Positions 15,742-24,924 of a stretch of DNA of 64,000 bases are shown here, one piece after another (positions within the stretch are counted from its first letter, which is position 1; each line of letters starts with the position of its first letter). The stretch comes from Stappia sp. BW2. Lineage in GTDB: Bacteria; Pseudomonadota; Alphaproteobacteria; Rhizobiales; Stappiaceae. The translations under genes were made by a program, and so were the position numbers. The DNA is taken from positions 186,001-250,000 of the forward strand of contig NZ_VIRG01000060.1 of assembly GCF_008107695.1 (NCBI RefSeq), in the 5' to 3' direction. The notes beneath the pieces were generated by a model. The model was given only the letters and a program-made list of their open reading frames with translations. It ran no database searches and was not told the DNA's origin.

Positions 15742-16692
15742 TTGAAAAAACTGCTACTTGGCATTGCCTTGCTGCCGCTTGTCGCTGCGCCGGCACTGGC
15801 GGAATACCCCGAGCGCGCTATCGAGGTGACCGTGCCCGCGCCAGCTGGCGGCGGCACCGATACCAGTGCCCGTAAACTGGCGATCCTGCTTGAAAAGGAG
15901 CTCGCTGCCTCGATGGCGATCCTGAACGTCGCCGGCGGTGGCGGTTCGGTTGGCGTGACCCAGTTCATGCAGGCGCAACCCGATGGCTATTCCCTGCTCG
16001 CAACCTGGAACAGCCCGATTACCACGGTGCCGCAGGTTCAGAAGACCGCCTATGGTCTCGACAGTTTCACGCCAATCGCTTCCACGTCTGAAACTGCGTA
16101 CACGATGTGCGTCAAACCGGACTTTCCGGCAGAAGACGGGGCTCAGTTCCTGGACGAACTTGCAGCCAATCCGAACAAATACACCTACGGAAACGACGGT
16201 ATCGGCGGCACCATGCAACTTGCTGCCGAACGTATCTTTCAGCAGCGTGACATCAAGGCAGTGGCCATTCCCTTCGGCGGAGCGGGCGAGACGCTGCAGA
16301 ACTTCCTCGGCGGTCATATCGACATCTATGGCGGATCCATCTCGCCGGTCCTTCCTTACGTGGAATCGGGCGAGGCGAAATGCCTGATCGTTACATCGGC
16401 GTCCACGGTTGACGCTCTTCCGCAAGCGGCCGGTCTCGAAAGCCTCGACCTCGCGGCCCAGGAAACCTTGCTGTGGCGCATGTTCCTTGCTCCGGCAGGG
16501 CTAGACCAGGCCATTGCCGACCGGCTCGTCGCCGCACTGGAAAAAACCGTCAACGACCCGGAATATGTCGAGTTCCTAGCGACCAAGGGCGAAATCCCGC
16601 ATGTCGTTACCGGAGAAGCGCTCTCAGCACGGCTGCAGTCCGAATTCGACGGTCTGGCAGAAGCTGCCAAAAACCTCGGTCTCTCTCAGTGA
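15742..16692 (+). CDS. tctC: TTT transporter periplasmic binding protein TctC, second system
   Basis: A 316-residue secreted Bug-family protein. The start is a TTG at 15742, seven bases after AAGGAGG, and it gives a proper signal peptide (KKLLLGIALLPLVAAPALA, cut before EYPERA). The mature start EYPERAIEVTVPAPAGGGTDTSARKLA has the family glycine loop, followed by NVAGGGGSVG and QPDGYSLL. The signature is only loosely related to the first TctC, so the two systems probably take different ligands. It lies 27 bases after the GntR gene and its stop overlaps the GTG start of tctB (GTGA). Translation of the three subunits is therefore coupled. Confidence 0.92.
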   Translation: MKKLLLGIALLPLVAAPALAEYPERAIEVTVPAPAGGGTDTSARKLAILLEKELAASMAILNVAGGGGSVGVTQFMQAQPDGYSLLATWNSPITTVPQVQKTAYGLDSFTPIASTSETAYTMCVKPDFPAEDGAQFLDELAANPNKYTYGNDGIGGTMQLAAERIFQQRDIKAVAIPFGGAGETLQNFLGGHIDIYGGSISPVLPYVESGEAKCLIVTSASTVDALPQAAGLESLDLAAQETLLWRMFLAPAGLDQAIADRLVAALEKTVNDPEYVEFLATKGEIPHVVTGEALSARLQSEFDGLAEAAKNLGLSQ

Positions 16693-17126
16693 CCGAGCAG
16701 CGGCAAGACATACTGCTCGGCGTCGTTTTCGCAGTGATAGGGGTGGCAGCGGCTATAAAAGCCGCCGCTTATTCCGGTGCCTCCGGCGGATATCCGATGG
16801 TGCTGGGGGTGATCCTGGCCGGGCTTGGCGGTCTCGTTTCTTTGAAGGCGCTCAAGCGAAAGCGGCTCGACGAGCGGCCGCTTACCCAGCACACGCCTCG
16901 CATGCTGCTGACACTCGTGTGCGCTGCGCTCTACCTTGCACTCGTCCCCGCTCTCGGCTTCTACACCACATCCGCGCTGCTCGTGATCGCCTTGCCCGTT
17001 GTGCTTGGCTTCCGGCAGCCAATCTATCTCGGCTTGGTCACGGTGGTCTTCATCGGCATCGTCTGGTCGGTCTTCTCGCTATTGCTCGAAAAACCGCTGC
17101 CCACTGAAATCTGGAAGCGGTTTTAG
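16689..17126 (+). CDS. tctB: TTT transporter small permease TctB, second system
   Basis: A 145-residue membrane protein beginning at a GTG that overlaps the tctC stop. It has four hydrophobic stretches: ILLGVVFAVIGVAAAIKAAAY, YPMVLGVILAGLGGLVSL, MLLTLVCAALYLALVPALGFYTTSALLVIALPVVLG, and YLGLVTVVFIGIVWSVFSLLLEKPLP. The final LLEKPLP(x) is common in TctB proteins. No RBS of its own is needed given the coupling. It lies 12 bases before tctA. Confidence 0.9.
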   Translation: MTEQRQDILLGVVFAVIGVAAAIKAAAYSGASGGYPMVLGVILAGLGGLVSLKALKRKRLDERPLTQHTPRMLLTLVCAALYLALVPALGFYTTSALLVIALPVVLGFRQPIYLGLVTVVFIGIVWSVFSLLLEKPLPTEIWKRF

Positions 17127-17138
17127 GTCTGGCCCCTC

Positions 17139-18656
17139 ATGGAAACGATCACCTCCATATTATCCAGCGTTTTGGCAACAGGGCCAATCCTGGCCATGAT
17201 CGGCTCCTCCATTCTCGGTGTCTTCATCGGCGCGCTGCCGGGACTGAATCCCGTCATGGCAATTGCCTTGCTGCTGCCGCTTACCTATTCCATGGATCCG
17301 CTGGTCGCCCTTGCGATGGTCGCCGGCATCTATAACGGCTCGATGTACGGTGGCGCCATCCCCGCGATCCTTCTGCGTATTCCAGGCACACCGGCAGCAA
17401 TCGCGACCACCTTTGACGGCTACCCGATGGCGCAGAAGGGGCAGGCCGCACGCGCGCTGAAGATTGCCTGCTGGTCCTCTGCACTCGGCGGTACGGCGTC
17501 GGCTTTGGCGCTGATCACTGTCGGTCCTCTGCTCGCCCGGGCAACGCTCGCCTTCGGACCGGCTGAATATTTCTGGATTGCCGTCTTCGGCATGGCCTCT
17601 GTCGGGGTTCTGGTTGGTAACGACGCGGTAAAAGGCCTGATGGCCGCGGTCTTCGGACTGCTGCTCGGCACGGTCGGCCTCGACCAGCTCTCTGGCGCAC
17701 CACGTTACACCTTCGACCAGACCTGGCTGCTGAGCGGCCTGGACCTGATCGTGATCCTCGTCGGCCTTTACGCACTGCCGCCTGTTCTTTCGCTCGCAGA
17801 AAGGGCGGATCTGGACGGACTGTCGGCCAGCGACCTCAAGCTCGACAACGTTCGGGTTCCCTGGAGCGAGGTCAAAACGCTGATCCCGACCTGGATCCGC
17901 TCCTCGCTGATCGGCATCAGCGTGGGCATTCTGCCGGGCGCGGGCGGCAACGTCGCGGCTTTTCTCAGCTACAACGCGGCAAAGAACGCCAGCGACGACC
18001 CGAAGAGCTTCGGCAAGGGTAATCCGAGAGGCGTCGCGGCCGCCGAATGCGGCAACAATGCCGATAACGCGGCGTCGATGATCCCGGCACTCGCGCTCGG
18101 CATTCCGGGCAACGTCATTGCCGCTCTGGTGCTGGGGGCCCTTCTGATCCACGGCCTCCAGCCAGGACCCCAGCTGTTCCACCAGAACCCTCAACTGGTC
18201 GGCGGGTTCATGGTCGAAATGCTGCTGACGTCGCTGATCATCCTCATTGTCGGCGGCGCGGCGGCGACGCGTGTCTTCGCGCAGGTCCAGCGTCTGCCCG
18301 GCGTGCTGCTCGTTCCCACCGTTCTCGTCCTCATGGCTGTTGGTGTCTACGTCATCAACGGCCGTGTCATCGATCTGTGGATCATGTTCGTCGCGGGGGC
18401 GTGCGGCTATTTTCTTGAAAAGATGGAAGTGCCTCTCGCTCCGATCGTGCTTGGCCTTATCCTGGGGCCGATGGCCGAGCAGAACATCCGCCGCGCCCTG
18501 CTGATCAGCCGCGGCGACTTCAGTGATCTCGTGACGCGGCCGATTTCTGCGACTATTGCGATCGCCACCCTGGCCCTCATCATATGGCCAATCGGCTCAG
18601 CGCTTTTCCGGCGCAGAAAAACGTCAAACGACGCCCAAAACGAAGAGGTACGGTAG
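17139..18656 (+). CDS. tctA: TTT transporter large permease TctA, second system
   Basis: A 505-residue multi-spanning membrane protein with TctA motifs: IGALPGLNPVMAIALLLPLTYSMDPLVALAMVAGIYNGSMYGGAIPAILLRIPGTPAAIATTFDGYPMAQKG, and in the second half GISVGILPGAGGNVAAFLSYNAAKNASDDPKSFGKGNPRGVAAAECGNNADNAASMIPALALGIPG. It is the channel subunit of the second TTT system. It is only a distant paralogue of the TctA at 5762-7270. The last codons and the TAG stop lie inside the stem of the terminator hairpin at 18644-18683. Confidence 0.94.
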   Translation: METITSILSSVLATGPILAMIGSSILGVFIGALPGLNPVMAIALLLPLTYSMDPLVALAMVAGIYNGSMYGGAIPAILLRIPGTPAAIATTFDGYPMAQKGQAARALKIACWSSALGGTASALALITVGPLLARATLAFGPAEYFWIAVFGMASVGVLVGNDAVKGLMAAVFGLLLGTVGLDQLSGAPRYTFDQTWLLSGLDLIVILVGLYALPPVLSLAERADLDGLSASDLKLDNVRVPWSEVKTLIPTWIRSSLIGISVGILPGAGGNVAAFLSYNAAKNASDDPKSFGKGNPRGVAAAECGNNADNAASMIPALALGIPGNVIAALVLGALLIHGLQPGPQLFHQNPQLVGGFMVEMLLTSLIILIVGGAAATRVFAQVQRLPGVLLVPTVLVLMAVGVYVINGRVIDLWIMFVAGACGYFLEKMEVPLAPIVLGLILGPMAEQNIRRALLISRGDFSDLVTRPISATIAIATLALIIWPIGSALFRRRKTSNDAQNEEVR

Positions 18657-18683
18657 CACTCCGGAAGGTGCTTCCGTACCTCT
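18644..18683 (+). terminator. Strong hairpin ending the GntR-tctCBA operon
   Basis: An outer stem AGAGGTACGG (18644-18653) / CCGTACCTCT (18674-18683) encloses an inner stem AGCAC (18655-18659) / GTGCT (18668-18672) with an 8-base loop. The outer stem begins before the tctA stop codon (18654-18656), so a terminating ribosome would compete with folding. The T run after it is modest. Confidence 0.8.
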
Positions 18684-18771
18684 TGTTGGCTTCGGTTGCC
18701 GGGTTGCGGACGGTTTGAGGCAAAGCCGCTTTGTTGTCGGTCATTGCCTCCCGGCTAAAGGTGAGCTCCAG

Positions 18772-18802
18772 GACAGAACACTCATCTGATGCGTGTTCTG
18801 TC
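18772..18802. terminator. Hairpin past the chemoreceptor gene
   Basis: GACAGAACAC (18772-18781) and GTGTTCTGTC (18793-18802) form a perfect 10-bp stem with an 11-base loop, seven bases beyond the end of the minus-strand chemoreceptor gene. The plus side is followed by TTT. It probably ends transcription of the chemoreceptor gene and may also back up the tctA terminator. Confidence 0.7.
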
Positions 18803-18808
18803 TTTCGC

Positions 18809-20287
18809 TCACATCAATGACTGGGATGCTTCCCTGACATTCTGCGTGGCGACATCAATTTGGGCCGTTGCCGAGGAAATCGACTGCATGCTCGCGGTAA
18901 TGTGCTCAACGCCTTGCGCCGCAGATTGCATGTTGGCGGAAATGTCGTTGGTAACGGCGGTCTGTTCTTCCACGGACGAGGCGATACTGGCGGCGATGTC
19001 CCCGATGTTTGTAATCACCGCCATGATGGCTTCGATTGCGGTGACCGCATGTCCTGTCGTGTCTTGCATTGCACTGATTTGACTGGAAATTTCTTCGGTC
19101 GCGCTACTGGTTTGCGAAGCCAGGCTCTTGACCTCGGAGGCGACCACGGCAAATCCCTTGCCTGCCTCTCCGGCACGCGCGGCTTCAATCGTCGCGTTCA
19201 GGGCCAGAAGATTGGTTTGGCTGGCAATGCCATCGATCAATTCGATGACAGAACCGATCGTCTTGGCATTTTCGGAAAGCCCGGACATGATCTCGCCGGA
19301 ACGTTGTGCCTCATTGGAGGCGTCCTTGGACACATCCAGCGCGGTCTGCACCTGTCGGCTGATTTCCTGAATAGACGCGACGAGTTCCTCGGCGGCTGCT
19401 GCCACGGTTTGCACACTGGAGGAAGTCTCTTCCGAAGCCGATGCCGAACTCGTGGCCTGATCTTTCGCACTTGAAATCGCCTCTGCGATCTCCGAAAGAT
19501 CCTTGTCGATTTGTTCCTGCAGGACAAGTCGGCGCTGCCGTTCCAATACCTGTTCGGTTATGTCGAAGGCAAATTTGACAACTTTGTAAGGGTTTCCCGC
19601 AGGATCGAAAAGGGGATTGTAAGTTGCCTGAATCCACACCTCCTTGCCGCCCTTGCCGATGCGCTTGAACTCATTGGACTGGAATTTTCCCGCCTTGAGC
19701 TCATCCCAGAAGCGGCGGTATTCCTCGGACTCACGCTCCTTTGGGTCCACGAAAAGGCTGTGGTGTTGGCCTCGAATTTCATCGAGTGAGTACTCGAAAG
19801 CACTCAGGAAATTCTCGTTTGCATCGAGAACCGTGCCTTTCATGTCGAATTCGATTACGGCCTGAGACCGACTGATAGCGAACAGCTTTTCCTTGAATTC
19901 CAGGTTCTGAAGCCGTTCTTCGGCGTTGGCCCATTCAACGACGGTGCCAATTCGCTTCTTACCCTGCCAGACGTGGCTCGCAATGAGATCAAAGAACGTA
20001 TCACCGATCTTGATGGTCGCCCGATGCGTATTGGTGAGGCTGTCGAGCAGATTTCTCTGGTGAGCAGGGTTCTGGTGGAAGATGTCGATCGACTTGCCGA
20101 GAAGTTGGTTCGCCCGAAAGTCAGGGAATTTCGTTCGAATTTCTTCTTCTGCTTCCTGCAACAGTTCCTGCACAGCCGAGTTCATGTAAGTGATGTTGTA
20201 ATCGCCATCGGCGATCATGACATTAGCGGTCAACTTTTCCACGGCAGCGGCAACAAGTGCGCTTTGCGCTTTTCCAAACATTCCCAC
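18809..20287 (-). CDS. Soluble methyl-accepting chemotaxis protein with two PAS domains
   Basis: A 492-residue chemoreceptor without any hydrophobic segment, so it is cytoplasmic. PAS 1 spans about residues 15-120 ([21 protein letters not shown]), PAS 2 about 130-250 with its PAC ([50 protein letters not shown]... [12 protein letters not shown]). The signalling domain follows from about 290 to the end, with the hairpin tip [40 protein letters not shown], which contacts CheA and CheW. It likely senses an internal cue such as redox state, oxygen or a metabolite through a PAS cofactor, in the manner of Aer. There is no C-terminal CheR-binding pentapeptide; it ends SQSLM. It stands alone, near catabolic transporters, which is a common arrangement for metabolism-linked taxis. 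Confidence 0.93.
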   Translation of the reverse strand: MGMFGKAQSALVAAAVEKLTANVMIADGDYNITYMNSAVQELLQEAEEEIRTKFPDFRANQLLGKSIDIFHQNPAHQRNLLDSLTNTHRATIKIGDTFFDLIASHVWQGKKRIGTVVEWANAEERLQNLEFKEKLFAISRSQAVIEFDMKGTVLDANENFLSAFEYSLDEIRGQHHSLFVDPKERESEEYRRFWDELKAGKFQSNEFKRIGKGGKEVWIQATYNPLFDPAGNPYKVVKFAFDITEQVLERQRRLVLQEQIDKDLSEIAEAISSAKDQATSSASASEETSSSVQTVAAAAEELVASIQEISRQVQTALDVSKDASNEAQRSGEIMSGLSENAKTIGSVIELIDGIASQTNLLALNATIEAARAGEAGKGFAVVASEVKSLASQTSSATEEISSQISAMQDTTGHAVTAIEAIMAVITNIGDIAASIASSVEEQTAVTNDISANMQSAAQGVEHITASMQSISSATAQIDVATQNVREASQSLM

Positions 20288-20604
20288 GCTCCATAAACAC
20301 GGTTCTGGTATTTATTTCTGGCAGAAATGTATTAACAGACTAACCATACGTAAATTTCCATAAATCGATTGTTTAATTGCACGTTGTCTCTGTGTTGTTG
20401 AGTGAGTATTGTGGGATTTGACAAGGATATATTTGCAATCAGTGGATAATAATACTACTATTGGTTGTGAGAATGTTTTGCCTGATTGGGATTTTCATTC
20501 TGTGCAGTGTTATGCGACACACTTTGAAGTTGCGCATACCCGCCACAGCCATGCTGGCACATAGCGAAGAGGATGGTATTTGCAAATGTCAGGATCGTGC
20601 AGAT
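20288..20604. other. AT-rich intergenic stretch
   Basis: About 317 bases between the chemoreceptor start and the P450 stop, clearly richer in A and T than the genes around it. It must hold the chemoreceptor promoter. I see no convincing ORF, RNA gene or strong hairpin in it. Confidence 0.6.
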
Positions 20605-22953
20605 CTACAGCGCCAGCTTGAGTTTGCCACCCCTCACCGAACGCGAGCAGCAAGACATCATGCGCCGGTTTTCTGCTCGTTCAGTGCGCGTCAGCACCAC
20701 GTCGCGATGATCGATCTCTCCTTCGAGCACCTCGACCTCGCAACTGCCACAGAGGCCTTCCCGACAATCGCAGGAAATGTCGATACCTGAAGCAAGAAGC
20801 GCGTCGAGCAGCGTCACATTGGCGGCGACTTCAACAGTCAGGCCGGAGTCTTTCAAGTCGACCTGAAAGGCGTGTTCCTTCGATGGATCGAGAGTGGTCT
20901 CCTGCGCTGAGAAATGTTCGAAGTGCAATGTGCCATCGGGAAGTCCGGCGGTGAGATCTTCCAGTTCGGTGATCATTCGTTCCGGTCCGCAGGCATAGAT
21001 CTGTCCGCCTTCAGGCAAGCGCGCAACGATGTCTGCCAAATTGGCGCGCGGGCTTTCGTCTCTGGCATGTACTGAAAGCCGCTCGGCGTGGTCGGCTTGC
21101 AACCGGTCCAGAAAAGCCATGCTGCGGCGAGAACGCCCGCAATAGTGGATGGCATAATCTCGTCCCAAGTTCTTCAGACGGTCTGCCATCGCGAGGATAG
21201 GGGTAATGCCGATCCCTCCGGCTATGAGGATGTATGAGGGTGCATGCTCATTGAGCCGGAAGAGGTTGCTGGGACCGCGAAGGCGTAGTTCCACCCCCTC
21301 TGCGGCGACTTCGTGGAGGCGGCGGGACCCGCCACGTCCTTCCTTTTCCAGGAGCACGGCGATGTCGTAGGCCCCGGCATCGGCTCTGCCGCACAGCGAA
21401 TATTTGCGATCAAAGCCGTCCAGGCACAGTTCGATATGGGCTCCGGCGCTCCAGCGCGGCAGAGGTCGTCCTTTGGCGTCCTCAATCGTCAGACCCAGGA
21501 TACCGTCTGCTTCCCGGCGGACAGTCTTGATGCGGATTTTGCGGGCAATGTCGCGGCGTGCGGGCGCTCCGACTGTGAAGTGGTGATTGCCTTGGGCAAT
21601 CGAAGGGTTTGCCCTCTCGGGGTTCCTTGCCGGATCCCATTCGACCCAGACATGATCGGGACCTCTGAAAGAGGTGTTGGACAGATAAGTAAACTGCTGT
21701 TCAGCCAACTGAAGATGAGGCAGCCGGCGGGTGATCTCTTCAAGAAAGATCCGCATTTCCATGCGGGCGATATTCTTGCCCATGCATTGATGGCTGCCAT
21801 AACCGAAGGTCAGATGATCGACGGCATTGTCGCGGTAGATATCAAACTGGTCGGCATCTTCGAAGTGCCGTTCATCCTGATTGCCGGACGCTTGAACGAT
21901 GAGCAGCTTTGCGCCTTCCGGGATGTCTACGCCACCGATGCTGGTCGCCGCCGTCGCCTGCCGCCGCCAGGCAACGATGGAGCCGGAATAGCGCAGGCAT
22001 TCTTCCACCGCGTTCGGGATCAGGCTCGGATCCTCACAGATATCCAGCCAGGCCTGCCTGTTGCTGAGCAGTGTCTTGAACATGCCGGCCGAGGCAAGTG
22101 ACGTCGTTTCGTGGGCGGCGACGATGATCGCCATCATCATCGAATGCACGTAGCTGTCCGGCACGACATCAGGCATTTCCGCGTTCTTGCGGATCGTTTC
22201 ATGCATCCAGCCGGTTCCTTCCGGCTCCTTGCGCATCTTTTCGATGATCTTGCCGGCATAGTTCCAGAACTGGCCCACGTCATGCGCGATGGCGACCTGC
22301 TGTTCGTCGGTGGGCTTGCCCCAGGTATTGACCGAGTGGGCGACAGAAAAGTTTTTCAGAACGGCAATGTCGTCTTCCGGTACGCCGAGAAAATGCAGGG
22401 CGACATTCAGCGGAACTTCGTAGAGCATGGCGTCGACCAGATCGACCCGGCCGCTGTCGATGAAGGCATCGATCTTTTCGCGGGTCAGCCGGCGCACCAT
22501 ATCCTGCCTGGCTTCCAGATTGTCCGGCAGGAAATGATCCATCAGGGCGCGTCGCCGTTCCATGTGAACAGGTTCGTCCTCGTTCACCATGGTCCGGTTC
22601 ATGGCGTAGCCGTAGCCCTTGAGAACCTCCATGGCCTCCGGTGTCGCCGGCGTGATTTTTTCCAGAGCGTTTCGGGGCGAAAAAAGAATGTTGTCGCGGA
22701 AGACAGCCTTGATGTCGTCGTAGCGGCTGACCACCCAATACCCGAGTTTGGGGCTGAAGAAGACGGGCAGTTGATCGCGTGACCAGCGCAAGGCCTCTGC
22801 CGGGTCTGCCTGATAGGGGCCGGCGAAGGCGTCGAAATCTGCTGCCATCTTCGAAAACGGGCACTGGGCTTCAGCCACCGCCGGAGTGCGCCCTTCGTCT
22901 CCTGAAGACTTTCCGCCTTTTGGCACGTCTGCGGGGTTCGCAGTGCGTTCCAT
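20605..22953 (-). CDS. Self-sufficient cytochrome P450 fused to FMN/2Fe-2S reductase (CYP116B type)
   Basis: A 782-residue fusion monooxygenase; the ATG at 22951-22953 follows GGAGGAAAAA. Residues about 30-450 are the P450: I-helix AAHETT (279-284), ExxR (Glu318-Arg321), and heme loop FGYGSHQCMG with ligand Cys390. Residues about 480-700 are a phthalate-dioxygenase-reductase module with FMN motif RKYSLCG, nucleotide-binding GGIGITP and CGPERMI. The last 85 residues are a plant-type 2Fe-2S ferredoxin: CDCREGLCGSC plus a late Cys in MMSCCS. Electrons run NAD(P)H, FMN, 2Fe-2S, heme in one chain. Size and domain order match CYP116B enzymes (P450RhF-like), which hydroxylate or O-dealkylate aromatics and terpenes. 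It follows dctM by 115 bases on the same strand, so its substrate may be what that TRAP system imports. Confidence 0.95.
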   Translation of the reverse strand: MERTANPADVPKGGKSSGDEGRTPAVAEAQCPFSKMAADFDAFAGPYQADPAEALRWSRDQLPVFFSPKLGYWVVSRYDDIKAVFRDNILFSPRNALEKITPATPEAMEVLKGYGYAMNRTMVNEDEPVHMERRRALMDHFLPDNLEARQDMVRRLTREKIDAFIDSGRVDLVDAMLYEVPLNVALHFLGVPEDDIAVLKNFSVAHSVNTWGKPTDEQQVAIAHDVGQFWNYAGKIIEKMRKEPEGTGWMHETIRKNAEMPDVVPDSYVHSMMMAIIVAAHETTSLASAGMFKTLLSNRQAWLDICEDPSLIPNAVEECLRYSGSIVAWRRQATAATSIGGVDIPEGAKLLIVQASGNQDERHFEDADQFDIYRDNAVDHLTFGYGSHQCMGKNIARMEMRIFLEEITRRLPHLQLAEQQFTYLSNTSFRGPDHVWVEWDPARNPERANPSIAQGNHHFTVGAPARRDIARKIRIKTVRREADGILGLTIEDAKGRPLPRWSAGAHIELCLDGFDRKYSLCGRADAGAYDIAVLLEKEGRGGSRRLHEVAAEGVELRLRGPSNLFRLNEHAPSYILIAGGIGITPILAMADRLKNLGRDYAIHYCGRSRRSMAFLDRLQADHAERLSVHARDESPRANLADIVARLPEGGQIYACGPERMITELEDLTAGLPDGTLHFEHFSAQETTLDPSKEHAFQVDLKDSGLTVEVAANVTLLDALLASGIDISCDCREGLCGSCEVEVLEGEIDHRDVVLTRTERAENRRMMSCCSRSVRGGKLKLAL

Positions 22954-23067
22954 TTTTTCCTCCCAGAAAAATTTCAGACAGCACACACCGGAAGTTACGG
23001 TGATTGCGCTCCCGTTGCCAGCGCCCATCGATGAGGTTTGCCGGCTGCTGTCACTAAGTATCCGGCT

Positions 23068-24381
23068 TTACATCTGGTTTGGCAGCAGGAGCACAAGCCC
23101 CGGCAGTGTCAGCAAGATGATCAGCCGAAGAATGTCGACCATCCAGAACGGCGTGACACCCTTGAAGATGGTGGCTGTCGGCACATCGCCGACCACAGCC
23201 CGCAACACGAAGACGTTGAGGCCGACCGGAGGTGTGATCAGGCTGATTTCTGTCACCACGACGACGATAATGCCGAACCATACCGGATCATAACCGAGCC
23301 CGGTCACGACTGGAAAGAAGATCGGCACGGTCAACAGCAGCATCGACAGGCTTTCAAAGACACAGCCAAGCGCAATATAGATCAGCAGGATCAGGCCCAT
23401 GACCATCCATGGCGGCAGATTGTAGGCGGTCACCAGATTGCTGAGCGCGGTCGGCAGGCCTGCGATGTTGACGAAGTTTGAAAAGATCCAGGCACCAATC
23501 AGCACGGCAAACAGGCTGGCTGCGGTCATGGCCGTTTCGCGCAGGGCTTCCAGGGTATCGGCGAGGGACAGACGCCTGCGGGCAAGGGCAATCAGAAAAG
23601 CCCCCATTGCGCCCATGCCGGCAGCTTCCGTCGGTGAGAAGGTCAGGTTGATCGGGGGCACGTCGAAGACCCCGTAAAGCCCGCCAATCACCAGAAAGAA
23701 CAGCAACAGAACGGCCCAGACTTCCTTCAAGGCGGACAGTCTGCCGCTCAGGCTCACCCGTTCGCCCGCCGGACCGGCTTTCGGATCGCGCCAGACTGTG
23801 AACTGAACCGCGACGAGGTAAAGAATGACCCCCAGAAGACCGGGAAGGATGCCGGCGACAAAAAGCTTTCCGATAGAGGTTTCGGTCAGGAGACCGTAAA
23901 TGACCAGGATCACTGACGGCGGGATCAGGATGCCGAGCGTACCGCCTGCGGCAATCGAGGCCGTCGACAATTTGTCGGCGTAGCCGAACCGGCGCATTTC
24001 CGGCATGGCCACTTTCGACATGGTGGCGGCAGTTGCAAGTGACGATCCGGAGATGGCGGCAAAGCCACCGCAGGCAACGATGGTTGCCATGGCCAGTCCA
24101 CCGCGGAAATGACCGAGAAACGCATTGGACGCGGCATAGAGCTCGCGGCTGATCCCGGCCTTGTTGACGAGCAGGCCCATGAGAATGAACAGCGGCACGA
24201 CCGAAAGGCCATAGTCCTGGCTTGTGTCGATGATCAGGCGGGCGGTCATGGAAATCGAGGCACGGTACCCCATTTCAATTGTGAAGCCGACCATGCCCAC
24301 AAAGCCCATGGCAAAGGCGATGGGAACGCGCAGCAGAACAAGTGCCAGAACCGCCGCGAATCCGAGAAGTCCTTCAAGCAT
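23068..24381 (-). CDS. dctM: TRAP transporter large permease (DctM)
   Basis: A 437-residue inner-membrane protein with about 12 hydrophobic segments. TRAP DctM features include FAMGFVGMVGFTIEMG, VPLFILMGLLVNKAGISRELYAASNAFLGHFRGGLAMATIVACGGFAAISGSSLATAATM, GTLGILIPPSVILVIYGLLTETSIGKLFVAGILPG, and the late ITPPVGLNVFVLRAVVGDVP. It moves the cargo bound by DctP, driven by a sodium gradient. It overlaps dctQ by eight bases and is followed by the P450 fusion. Confidence 0.95.
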   Translation of the reverse strand: MLEGLLGFAAVLALVLLRVPIAFAMGFVGMVGFTIEMGYRASISMTARLIIDTSQDYGLSVVPLFILMGLLVNKAGISRELYAASNAFLGHFRGGLAMATIVACGGFAAISGSSLATAATMSKVAMPEMRRFGYADKLSTASIAAGGTLGILIPPSVILVIYGLLTETSIGKLFVAGILPGLLGVILYLVAVQFTVWRDPKAGPAGERVSLSGRLSALKEVWAVLLLFFLVIGGLYGVFDVPPINLTFSPTEAAGMGAMGAFLIALARRRLSLADTLEALRETAMTAASLFAVLIGAWIFSNFVNIAGLPTALSNLVTAYNLPPWMVMGLILLIYIALGCVFESLSMLLLTVPIFFPVVTGLGYDPVWFGIIVVVVTEISLITPPVGLNVFVLRAVVGDVPTATIFKGVTPFWMVDILRLIILLTLPGLVLLLPNQM

Positions 24382-24871
24382 GCTGGGGGCTCATCAATTT
24401 CGGTGCGAATATATGGCCGAGACCGCGGACAATGAGGACTGCGGCGGTAATTGCCGTGACGACGGCAATGAACCATCCGACATAGTGCAAGGGCAGGCGC
24501 AGGTATTCCATGACGTCGCCGTAAGACCGGCTCCGTTCGGCGAGATCAAACACGCGCATGGCCGGCAGGATCAGTATCAGGCCGCAAAAGAGATCCGTGA
24601 AGGCGTTGCGCCAGCGGGTCAGTCCGGCCCGCTTGAACATGCCGTCTGTCAGGTCGACGCAGATGTGGCCCTCCTTGGCGGAGACGACCGGCAGGACGGA
24701 GAAAACCATGATTGCCATGAGCAGGCGCGTCATGTCGGCGGCAACTTCAATCGGAGCGTTGAACACCGACCGGAGCACCACGTCGCAAAATGTCATGACC
24801 ATGAGGACGAACAATGCAAACGAGGCTAGAAGCGCCGGCAGACTGGCCGCAAACTTGAGAAGACGGGGCAC
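24374..24871 (-). CDS. dctQ: TRAP transporter small permease (DctQ)
   Basis: A 165-residue membrane protein with four hydrophobic segments. It begins at a GTG after AAGGATCAGGAC. The typical DctQ centre is present: TFCDVVLRSVFNAPIEVAADMTRLLMAIMVFSVLPVVSAKEGHICVDL. It pairs with DctM in the inner membrane. The stop overlaps the dctM start by eight bases; 53 bases separate it from dctP. Confidence 0.92.
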   Translation of the reverse strand: MPRLLKFAASLPALLASFALFVLMVMTFCDVVLRSVFNAPIEVAADMTRLLMAIMVFSVLPVVSAKEGHICVDLTDGMFKRAGLTRWRNAFTDLFCGLILILPAMRVFDLAERSRSYGDVMEYLRLPLHYVGWFIAVVTAITAAVLIVRGLGHIFAPKLMSPQHA

Positions 24872-24924
24872 GTCCTGATCCTTAAGCTACGGGCGGTCCG
24901 GACAAACCGGACCGCCCGGACTCG

